Assembly (NCBI GenBank): GCA_018669475.1
Contig: JABHCC010000023.1
Coordinates: forward strand, 90,090 to 154,089
Length of the DNA: 64,000 nt
Origin: Bacteroidota bacterium
Lineage (GTDB): Bacteria > Bacteroidota > Bacteroidia > Bacteroidales > UBA12481
Direction: 5' to 3'
Shown: piece after piece, positions 1 through 11,100 of the stretch
Layout: each line of letters opens with the position of its first letter
Numbering within the stretch: the stretch's first letter is position 1
Translations under genes and position numbers: made by a program
Notes under the pieces: generated by a model
Database searches by the model: none
Told to the model about the DNA's origin: nothing
The model's input: the letters and a program-made list of their open reading frames with translations, nothing else

Positions 1-1308
1 AGAGTCATCCAATAGGCTATCAAACCAGGTTCTCGCCTGATTATACTCCTGGTTCCATGCGTATGTATTTCCCATTAATAATCTTGCATCCACATGAGAA
101 GGGTCAATTTCAAGAACTTGCTGACAAAGTTTTCTTGCATCAAGGATTTGACCTAAGGCAGCCAGGCTACTTGCCTCCACAATCAGATTATCCGCATCAA
201 TACTAGTAAGATTCTCCGTACTGGAAGCGATATCCAGATGTTCAATGTATTGTCCAGCTCCAGTTTTCCTTAATCTATTATATGCCTGAACATACAAGGC
301 ATTATCGGGATCCATTAATAGTCCCTGATATATGATCTTTTTAGCTTCAAGCACTCTACCCTGCAATTCAAGTACTTCTGCTCTACGTAAAATAAAAGCC
401 TCATCATCGGGATACAACCTACTGCCAAGATCGCAATACTCCAAGGCTTTATAATACTGCTTATCCCATTTTTCAATATCTATGGCCGTAAGAATACCAT
501 CATAATATCCTGTTGCTTCAAGATTTATTTCATCTAACTCTTTGCGGGCATTAATATAATCGCTACCCCAGGCAAAAGTTTGAGCTGCTAATACCCTAGC
601 CTGAAAAAACTCAGGACGTGCTTCCAGAATATGATATAGCAAATATCTTGATTCACCGTACTCACCTGTCCATGCATATTGTTGTGCCTGTGAAAACAGG
701 GTATCCACATTAACTATATCGACCGGTCCGAACCTGTTACTCGGATCAACAACAGCTGGCTTCACAGGCACCGCTTCCTTCAATTCAAAGTAAAAAATTC
801 GTGCCTCCTCGTGCGTAGGTTCTATTCTCAGGAGATTAAGTAATGCCCTTTTAGCAGTGGTAAAATCTCCTGATAATCCAGCTGCTCTGGCCTTCTTTAA
901 TAACAAATCTGTATCCTCAGGATAAAACTCCAATGCAGCATCTGCAACCTCCACAGCAGTTAATGGATGATCTGAAAATATCTCAACATCTACTAAAGCT
1001 TTTAAGGCATCGATATTGGCATTTTCATAATCAAAAATAGTATAATATATATCCCTGGCTTCTCTATATTGCTTGTTCCAGGAGTAGGTATTTCCTAATA
1101 ATAACCTTGCATCCACATACTCAGGCTTATCTCGTAAAATCCTATTACATAACAATCTGGATTGATCATATTGGCCATCCCATGCCATTTGTGTAGCAAT
1201 TCGAAGGGCTTCATCATAATTAAAACTTCCTGATGCTACATCCTGAGCACTCAGACTGCCAGACCAGAAGCCTAGTGCCAGGAAAAATACAAATAGAGTT
1301 CTTTGCAT
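1..1308 (-). CDS. Exported TPR protein, YaiO-like N-terminal part (partial, C-terminus off the left edge)
   Basis: I translated this open frame by hand from the ATG at 1308; it stays open to the window edge (436 codons), so the C-terminus is missing. It begins with a signal peptide (MQRTLFVFFLALGF, ending SLSAQ), then shows TPR-like helical repeats. A unit of the form PEYVDARLLLGNTYSWNKQY near residues 51-76 recurs almost exactly at the truncated end (DARLLMGNTYAWNQEY). This LLGNTYxW repeat style is known from the periplasmic part of YaiO-family outer-membrane proteins, which continue into a C-terminal beta-barrel; the barrel would lie outside the window, so that part is inference. The gene follows a receiver-domain gene with a 9-base gap and an Hpt gene, so it is probably co-transcribed with phosphorelay components. 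It could also be another periplasmic TPR scaffold. Confidence 0.75.
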   Translation of the reverse strand, partial: MQRTLFVFFLALGFWSGSLSAQDVASGSFNYDEALRIATQMAWDGQYDQSRLLCNRILRDKPEYVDARLLLGNTYSWNKQYREARDIYYTIFDYENANIDALKALVDVEIFSDHPLTAVEVADAALEFYPEDTDLLLKKARAAGLSGDFTTAKRALLNLLRIEPTHEEARIFYFELKEAVPVKPAVVDPSNRFGPVDIVNVDTLFSQAQQYAWTGEYGESRYLLYHILEARPEFFQARVLAAQTFAWGSDYINARKELDEINLEATGYYDGILTAIDIEKWDKQYYKALEYCDLGSRLYPDDEAFILRRAEVLELQGRVLEAKKIIYQGLLMDPDNALYVQAYNRLRKTGAGQYIEHLDIASSTENLTSIDADNLIVEASSLAALGQILDARKLCQQVLEIDPSHVDARLLMGNTYAWNQEYNQARTWFDSLLDDS

Positions 1309-1317
1309 ATCGATCAT

Positions 1318-1689
1318 TTATCTCCGTAAAAGCATCTTTTTTACTCTGATTGATAACTCATTTGGGCTAAATGGCTTTGTCAGATATTCATCAGCACCTA
1401 ATTCAAATGCCTGCAGAACAGTATCTTCATTTCCAACTCGTGACAAAACCATAATAGGAAGTTTAGATTGAAACTGCACACGAACGAGATTAATCAACTC
1501 CAAACCACTAACAAACGGCATTAGCATATCAGTTATAATAATATCAAATGAATCCATAGATCTGGATACCATTTCACTAGCTTCTCTACCATCTTTAGCA
1601 ATTATAACTTCATGTCCATCTGCCTTCAATCTATGCTCTAATGTTTTTAACATCATAAAGTCATCATCACATACCATGATACGTGCCAT
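1318..1689 (-). CDS. Stand-alone response regulator receiver domain (CheY-like)
   Basis: A 123-residue protein consisting only of a REC domain. The acidic pocket (CDDD, residues 7-10), the phosphoacceptor aspartate in IIITDMLMP (about residue 53), the switch Ser in MVLSRVG and the conserved lysine in YLTKPFSP (about residue 106) are all present, so it should be phosphorylatable. There is no output domain, so it probably acts by protein contact or as a phosphate shuttle. It lies between an Hpt-domain gene (12 bases upstream) and the YaiO-like TPR gene (9 bases downstream), suggesting one operon and a phosphorelay tied to a cell-envelope function. The partner kinase is not in the window. Confidence 0.9.
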   Translation of the reverse strand: MARIMVCDDDFMMLKTLEHRLKADGHEVIIAKDGREASEMVSRSMDSFDIIITDMLMPFVSGLELINLVRVQFQSKLPIMVLSRVGNEDTVLQAFELGADEYLTKPFSPNELSIRVKKMLLRR

Positions 1690-1701
1690 AATAATTAGCT
1701 T

Positions 1702-2055
1702 TTAGGTTAAGATCGAATTAAAATCTCTTTTTAGTTCCAATAATAATTCCTTACAGAATGTATCGATGATTAGCCATTTTGCAGGAATATCTTCAATATT
1801 AAGCTCTTTCTCAGCAAGCCTCTCTAAATCGTTAGCGACAGGAATAATACTATTTGCACCAATCATATTCAGGTTTGCAATATAACGATGAATTAATTCT
1901 CTTACTTCAACCCAATCCTCTATTTTCAAAAATTGTTTCATCTCGTCCAAAACTTTCGGAGTATTTGTGAAAAAGTATTGAATCATCTCATTCTTGAAAC
2001 TCTCATCTCCGTCGGCTAATTGATCGAGATATTCTAAATCATAGAGCTTATCCAT
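1702..2055 (-). CDS. Hpt (histidine phosphotransfer) domain protein
   Basis: A 117-residue all-helical protein. The segment ELIHRYIANLNMIGAN matches the spacing of the Hpt signature (HxLKGSSxxxGA), with the phosphoacceptor histidine present but the usual KGSS replaced by IANL. The family relays phosphate between a hybrid kinase and a response regulator. It is the first gene of the Hpt-REC-TPR cluster. An AT-rich leader of about 45 bases precedes the ATG and contains TATATTTA, one base off a Bacteroidota -7 box. The degenerate site means the phosphotransfer role is likely but not certain. Confidence 0.8.
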   Translation of the reverse strand: MDKLYDLEYLDQLADGDESFKNEMIQYFFTNTPKVLDEMKQFLKIEDWVEVRELIHRYIANLNMIGANSIIPVANDLERLAEKELNIEDIPAKWLIIDTFCKELLLELKRDFNSILT

Positions 2056-2100
2056 GGGTAATCCCTTTCTATCATTTAAATATATTGATTATACTTTTTG

Positions 2101-5100
2101 TCAATCCATCATTATGAATCTTTTTGTTAACACCTGATTATTAATAAGTATGCGTATTAAATAAATTCCAGTTTTAAATCCTTCACTTTTTAAGTTCACA
2201 ACAAACTCAAAGTTGCCATTAGGGTAATTCTGAGAACCATCATCCAATACCAATACTGTTTCGCCCATTGCATTCATTATCTGCATATTAAATACTGATG
2301 CATTCTCCAATATGACCTGAATATACAAATCCTGGCTAACGGGATTAGGATATATCCTTACTTGATTATTAAGGATTTCGGATTTCTCGAGACCACTGGA
2401 AGCCTGATTTGAGCGAAGTGGAGTTGGTTCATTAAAAAATACCCAAGGCAGTCCTGCGTCTGTTGTCCTTCCATAACTGATATTGTTTGTTTGAGCTGGA
2501 TACATAATATCATCAACAACACTCAACTGACCCAAATACCTCTGAGATAAAGCGATATACTCACCCCCGCCTGCTAGTTGGAAGTTGGTATGCTGAACAC
2601 CCAGGTCTGGATCACCACTGGGATAAAGCATTAGGTATCCTTTTGCAGATAATGTGGTTATTTCAGGTGAGGATACAGGGATTTGCCAAAACTCCAAATC
2701 TGAACTACGATCGGTGATAAATAAACCCCCAATATCAACGGCTTCATCATTTGAGTTATAAATCTCAATCCAGTCATCGTACTGATTAACATTATTCAGA
2801 TGCACACTAGTATTCCTGGCCATGAATTCATTGATATACAAGCCACTTATAGCAGATGAATTGTCTGAATTTGATGCTCCGGGTGTAGGAGAAGCAAAGC
2901 TCTGCCATACCGGGTAGCCATCAGAAGCTCTACCATAAGAAACATCAGTTTGCTGTTCGGTATAGCTTATCTCATCGATAAGAGAATAAGTTCCATTCTG
3001 CATTAAATAAAGTCCGATTTCTCCACTGCTTCCGGAGAGCATAAAAGATAAATGGTATTCACCAGCATCGGAATCATCATCAGCTCTTAACACCATAAAA
3101 CCATTTGGTTCAATAAATAATAAATCATCATCCGCGGCACTAAGAATGTGCATGTCCGGTGTACCAAGATCTCTTGTAATGCTGACATCCTTCAAATTAA
3201 GCATGTGTGAGGATCCATTATACAATTCAATCCAATCGCTCACATTTCCATTTTCATCTGGATAAAAAGCATAACTACGTGCCACAAATTCATTTAGAAA
3301 TAGCTCTTCAAGCGGAGCAGTTTCATTAGGCTCTCCAGGTGTTCCACCAATGAAATAACTGGTCCTCCAATTTTGCACAAAAGAGTTATCCATGAATGGA
3401 TCTTTCAGTTCAAGACTAGGCCCTTTTCCATTTGGCCATTCAGTCCAATCTTCACTATTATTGTAAATGACAAAATCTATTTCTGAGTCATCTGCTGATA
3501 ATAATCTTACAATTCCAGAACTTGAAGGTAAAGATCCATTATCCCATTCAAAGCACTGTATACCCCTGGCTGCATAAATTTCCTTACTCTCACAAATCAC
3601 TAAATACTGATATGGCATTAACACCTGAGACTGAGGAAAATCATAATTGACATCACCAGTTATTTTGTAACCTGCTAGTTCCACCTGAAAACTATTAGGA
3701 TTATAGAGCTCTATAAATTCAGAACTTTGGGCATCTTTGGGAGAATAATGTATCTCATTAATTATTAAAGAACTAAAGCTTTGTCCTCCTCCCAAATATT
3801 GGTAAGCACCCATTTCGGTGATAGTACCATCATCATCAATTGCTGAAGATGGATCACCGGAGTTGATACAAGGAGATCCTGGAAGTAATGTATAGTCAGA
3901 TATTCCTTGATCATTGAAAACTGGATCTCCCAATATATTGCCAGTCCCGACATGAACTAATTCTGTACTCAATGTGAAATCAAGCTCAAGTGAAACACTT
4001 CCCTCCGAATATATATCGCTGTCTGACTCCGATAAAACTGAATTATGGATCTGAACACCTGGATTATTTCCGCCAATATTTCCATTAATTATTCGGATGG
4101 CCTCATTATTATTATGAAAAGTGAGATGATCTACAACAGCTTTTGAGTTACCATACACATAAATACCCACCCCTGAGGTACCAATAGCAGAGTTTTCAAC
4201 ATATAGATTACCTGACAAAGATGCGATAGCCACATCCGCAACACCTTCAAAAAATGAGTGCTTAATTATGGCATCTATTTGATTTTCTATCTGAATTCCA
4301 CTAGCATCCAAATCATCAAAATATGAGTTCTCAATAAGTATCTCATCTGTTGTACCTTCTTTTTCACCATAGGATAGTATTGCCATAGGATCTCCAGCAC
4401 CTACTCCTGCATTTGTACCAGGAATATCCACAAAATAGCAGTGATTTATCAATGATGATGATTTTTCAAGTTCAACACCACTTGCCAACCCAGATATGAC
4501 ACAATCCTGCATCTCAAGATGAGAGTTGTTCATATATACTGCTTTACCTTCATTTTCAATCAAGTAAACATTATCTAAAACTAAATCAGCATAACTTGAT
4601 ACAATAGCCTGATCTTGGAATCTCCCAATATTTGAAGGACTGCCTCCTCCTCCACCTGTAATAAAACAATGTGAGATTGAAGAATAGCTGTTGAGGTTAT
4701 TAATCTGTATCCCTCCCCAATTCTCTCCTGATTCAAGAGGCATGATAATGACGGGGTCTTCCTGAGTTCCTTCAATAATAATATTCCCTTCAACAACAAA
4801 ATTGGCGTATTTGGAGACAAGAATTCGGGTTCCAGCTTTAATAGTTAATGTGGCCGTTGACGGAATTAGAATCGTATAAGTAATGTGATAATCATGCTCC
4901 TTGGTCCAAGTTTCTGACCTGCCTAATTTCTCATTTCTGGTACGAATAGGACGATACTCATCATATTGCACATGCAGGCTGTCCTCTTCAATTTTCAACA
5001 CCCCTGATTGCTCATATCCCGGATCGATCCAGGATATTCCTAGTCCCTTATTAAAAACAATATTCTGAGTTTGCTTACTGTCCTGTTCCAGATCTAAAGC

Positions 5101-8100
5101 AATATTCTGATTAATCATTTCAGGATAAGGGTATTTTTCTCCTCCAAGCACAGTAATAACGGGAAAAATTTCATTTTTTGTAAAGATTCGTGGAGCTCTC
5201 AGATACTCACTGGACCTAAAATTGGAGCTTTTTGGTGTTGGCGTGTCATATATCATCCATTTCGTGCCTCCATCCGGGTAACAAGCGTAAGATTGATTCT
5301 CCGGAATCAAGTCATACACAATTTTTGACACTAATTGCATGGTGGTAGCATCGCTTTCTAAATAATATAATTCCAACTCTCCTCCTGTATTTTCAGGATT
5401 AAGTTGAAGATGCGAAAAACCAAGGTCTGGTTTTCCATCCAGATTAAGTAGCAAGAATCCACCAGGCTTTATCAATGTAGCGGAAGGATCAGAGATTGAT
5501 ATTTGATCCTGCTGTAATATTTTTGAATCTTTTATTATCCATCCCCCTGCATTGACAGCATAATCACTACCATTGAAGATCTCAATCCAGGAAGAAAACT
5601 CATCGGCATCATTCCTGAAAAAATCTTCATTTTTTAACATTATCTCATTAAAACTAATTTTTGAAAAATCCGGAACTCTGTTCAGCCTGCCAGGTGTTCC
5701 CCACACTTCATAGCTTGAGCGCCAATTGATCGCTTGTGAATTGTTTTCTTGTGGATCTGATAATTCTAAAGAAAACCCATTTCCATCAGCCAAGGGGGAC
5801 CATGGTTGTTTATCTGAATATTCTATCTGATTGATTATATCGCCAGTAGAGCTAATAAATTGAATAACTTCACCAGTATTGGACAATTTGCCATCATCAT
5901 ATTCAAACACCTGACATTCCAAATCGGAATATGCATTCTTATCAGCAACAACCATTAAATACTCACCTGCATCCACCCATGTGTCAAATGGGAAAACAAA
6001 ATCAACAGCTTTTGATATTTTATATCCGGAGACATTTATCTTATTTGAAGTTGGATTAAAAATTTCAATGAACTCCCATTCGTCATCAGGCCCCTGATTA
6101 TCAGGAGCATTATAATAAATCTCATTAATAATTACATCTCCTGCTGTTCCATTATTGTATGGATACCTGCCCATATCGGTACGGGTACCATCCGGATCGA
6201 GCTCACTAAGTGGGTCACCGGAATCAATTGCTGGCGAACCGTTCAGTAATCTGAAATTATCATCATGTGAATTTAAATATTCAGCTTCACCTTGCAGGTT
6301 ATTCTCACCAGGCAAAACTTGCTCATCAGAAAGGCAAAAAAAGAATGCGGGTCCCAAAGAATACTCATCATGCATTTCTTGATCATGATAATTTGTCAAA
6401 ATTGAATTATATACATCTACACCCCCAAAGCGTTGATTGTATAATGGACGTCCGGTTTTGTGGAAGGTAGTATGATTAACAATCACCGAAGACCACCACC
6501 CTGAGGAGATTCCAATATTGCAATCAATAACTAAGCATCTATCATAATATGCAATAGACCTGTACCCTATTGATGAGGCCTTATCAATAATATCATAAAA
6601 ACCACAATTCCTGATTATTACATCGGTTTCAAGCATGTCAATCGCATCATCCTCCACATTGACAACAACACAGTTTTCAAATATGGATGGGCCGACAGAA
6701 TTGTTGTATTCCTTCCAGAAATATATGCCATCAGCATCATCACTATCAAGAATTCTATCAGGGTCAGGCATATCCATAATCCATGAATTTGATACTTCAC
6801 TGTATGAATTTCTAAATTCAGGTCCCATTGCACTGGTGGCAAACAAACAATTATCGATTTTGATTTGCGCGAACTCTGAACCAAATGCTTTACCAATATT
6901 ATCAAAAACATAACAATTTGACAGTTTCAAATCGGCCTGATCAGCCCTGATAACAGCCTGTGTTTCTGTATGATAAAACTGATGATCAAAATCATTCCCG
7001 CCAGACACAAAAAAAGCATAATTCAATTCTGATTCCGAATCCTGCTCTTTGATCCATAACCCTCCCCAGGGTTCATCTTCGTTCTGAGGCATAAAAACAA
7101 CAGGACGTATTGATGATCCTCTAATTTCCACCGGGCCATTACTAATGATATTCACCTCATTACCCAGCTTTATTCTGGCCCCTCTTTCAATAGTCAAAGA
7201 ACCAAACTGACCAATATTCAGATCGGTATTAATCAGGTAATCGATACCACTAAGAAGGGTTAAATCAGAGTTGTAATCCTCAAGTAAGGTAATAGCAGGA
7301 ATTTGATCCTTTACTTGAACAAAGCACAAATCATCGAGGTCTTCAATGGTAAATTCAAAATCATCTGAAGCTTCAATGGTAGTCAAGACATATCCAACAC
7401 CTTTTCTACATAGGATGGTTGAAGGCGAGAAACTTACATTTGATGCCAAAAGGCTTTTGGCACCTTCAAAACTCTGATCAACTGAACCATCTTCGTTTAG
7501 CACTTTAATATATATAGGAACCTGGTCTCCTGATTCAATTTGATATGGCGCAATAATAAATTTAGAATTTGGCAAATTGATATCTCCAGGACTAGGTTCA
7601 TCATATCTTTGCCATTCACCTGAACCATCTGGAAATCTCCCGAATGATTCACCATCTCCCTGAATTTCATATTGAATGTAATCAAGTATGGTGATAAATC
7701 CAGTAGTAGCCAGGCTCATAGTTAGATCGCCTGACTTTCCCGAGAGCTTGAAATCTGCATGTAAAGCCCCTTTTTCGGGATCACTATCTGCTACTATCAG
7801 GATAAACTCCCCGGGCTCTAAAATTGTCAACTCAGGTGCTGAATAGTCTATCTGCCATTTCATAGGTTCATCATATCTGTCGCTGAAGTATAATCCAGCG
7901 ATATCGACAGAGTGATCTCCTGTATTCGAAATTTCAAACCAATCCAGGTTCTTCAAATATCCCTGGTCAACAGGATTTGCCAATAATTCATTTAAATGAA
8001 TTCCTTCATAATATCTTGAATTCTCCAGAAGGGGACTTCCTCCAGTAGCCAGGCTAGCAGCCCAATTTTCTGCTAAACTATTATCCTTAGAACCATGAAT

Positions 8101-11100
8101 CAGTTCGATTGAAGAGCCATTAAGTAAATTATTCAGTGGCCATGGTGCACTAGTTCCATATGTCAGCTGATCGGCGATCTCACCAGAAAGTGCTCTTAGG
8201 ACAATTGATTCTCCATCATATGCCAAGTCTCCTGAGGTCCATTGATATATCTTACCCGGAATAGCCTGAAAAACAGAACTATTCTTACAAATTATTACTC
8301 TTTCGTTTGGTATTAACACTGTACCTGATGGAAAAACAAAATTTATCCCCTCGGTAAAAGTAAATCCACTAACATCAACAGTCTTTTTCGAAAAATTAAC
8401 CAATTCAACAAACTGTGCCTGATTTCCTCCAATATCATCCGCCGGAGCATACAATATTTCTGAAATAAGAATGGGACCCTGAGAAGATTTACTAAAATAG
8501 GCGGTTATATTTAAGTCGACCGAGCTCTCAATGACTAATTTATTTGTAGAGCTGCCCCCTTGTCCTAAACCAATTAATTCTAAATCGAAACTCAGATCAG
8601 GTGAATTAACGCGATCCTGATGAATTTCAACAGCGATAATATTATCTCCAGGCAGCATGTAATCAGACGAAAAGTTATACTCAAAATAAACTGACTCATC
8701 TAGCCAAGGAGTCATCTCTGTAGCAAGACTTGAATAGACAATATTACCGGATGGCATATTAGATCTAGCCACCTCAGTTCCATTTACGTATACTACAGCT
8801 CCATCATCTCTGAGCAAACCGATCCTGATCAAATCAAACTGATCAGGATTATCCACATTAATTGTTTTTCGAAAATAAACAGTGGAAGGCTTATTGTCAG
8901 GATCATTGCCAAACCCAATTTCAGTCTCAACTACATTATCATAGCCAAGAGGCCCTAATCCATTTTTCCAGTCTGTATCATCAAATGACACTTCTCTCCA
9001 AATAGTTCCTAAATCTACTCCAAGTTCATGGTATTTCCAGTCAGATTCCTTTGGAATCAGAATAAGAGAGGAGGTAGCTACACCGGATGACCATGATTCA
9101 AAAGAGTACCCTGGATGAGACAAAGCTTCAAGTTCAAAGGCAACACTATTATACATCTCACCATTGAATTGATCACCAGTTACATATTTTCCATTAACAA
9201 GTAATTCGCCAGCCTCCGCTGGTTCAACAGAAAAAACAGTTGAAATCTTTCCACTTAGGCCAAAATAATTATTCAGATATTGTTCGGTATACTGAGGTCT
9301 GTTTTTTGCATAATATCTACCTATTTCAACCTTTTGAGCCCAATCTGCCTTGTCAACAACCATACCTGGATAAGTTCCGCCCCATTTTTCCAGATGACGG
9401 TTTATTTGATGATCAATGCGATCAGCTAAACTATCAATGAAGTGTATCATTCGGTTTTCCTCGAATGTTGTTTGGTCGAGTGCAGCAAGTCGTTGAATAA
9501 ATCTTTGTCTAAAACTTTCGTTTGTTATCAATCTGGAGAACACCGGATCGTTATCTCCGATACTTTTAAGAATATCGGCATCAACTATGCTATAACCGTA
9601 ATCAAGATCAAATAATAACCATTTAAACTTGCCACCAGGTACTTTTGGACGCCATACCCGACGGTTATGCCACCAGCTTTTGTTGGCTGTTAAAACCTCT
9701 GCTGAGATGTAATCTATAAAATTATCAACATCAATCATTGACTCAACAAAATCGAAATTCGAATCAATTGTTAAATCATTGTGTTCAATAAAATTAAGTA
9801 ATATTTTATATGCAGCAGCATCTCCTGCTTTAATCTCAATATATGCTGGTGAGAAGTCATTGTCAATATATAACAGATCAATTCCATTGGGGTCTATTCC
9901 ATGATGCTTGGCCAAATAGGATTCATTATATTTTTCTCTGAAATTATGAATCCCCATATACTCCCCATTAATGAAAAGAATACTCTGCTTCAAAGCTTGC
10001 ACATCCAGGGAGGTTTGATTCTCAATAGCGCTCTGAATCATTCCATCCTTAAACAGGGTGTATCTCCAATCATCACTAGAACTTCTGAGAATAAAACTTT
10101 CAAAATACTGCAAATCAGAACTGGGGAAAATTGGATAATCAATATAATTCTTACCATCTGTTTCCCTGGGAAATATTGCCAGTGATTTCTGAGGAAAATT
10201 AATAGCTCCTCTACCGAATAGTCTTATATCAACATTGGCGATGAATGCAAGAGAACCATCCTCTTCAAATAGTTCAAATGTTGCCGGGCGCTCCCATTCC
10301 TTTCTATCCTTAACATTCTCATCAATATAAAACCCAATTTCATTATTGTATAAATAATCATCCTCTAAAGCAATTGAAACGATTGGAAGATTTATTCCCT
10401 CATTAATCAGATAGGTATTCGTTTCAACGAGACTGGATAACACTCCATCTTGTATTATCCTTGCTTTAACAACCTGCGTTTCATTTATAGAAAGTGGACT
10501 ATTGTATTCATGGGAATAGATATCCGGAGTGCTGCCATTTAATGTGTAATAGATCTTTCCAGATTTATTAACATTCCCAATACTCAATTGTATTCCAGAA
10601 GTATAAATCCCCCCTGCTATGCTAAACACTGGTTTTGCTACACGATCAGAAGAGTTAACGCCTAATCCATTATTAGTACCAACAGTGGATTCTGAGAAGA
10701 ATTGGTTTTCATTTATATTATCAGGGTTTCTTCCATACGATATATCAGTTTCCTGCTTTGGAAAGATCAGAGTATCAACAATTCCTCCCTGCCAATCATA
10801 TAGCCCTAAAATTTCACCGTTTGAGGATAGCTGGAAATTAGTATGTCTGAGGGTATCGCGATTATCAGCATAAAAAAGAACAAACTCGCCAGGGCCAAGT
10901 TTAATGTTATTTGGTATACGCCATTTTTCAGTTTCAGAAGGATCATCACTGAGAAAATACCCTGAGATATCCTGTTGTTCATCTGAAACATTATATAATT
11001 CAATTAAATCAGAAAATTGATTAAAATCTCCTTCGATGAAAGTTGAATGATTAGTAGCATAAACCTCATTAATTATAACAGTTTTTGGAAAGCGTTCTGA

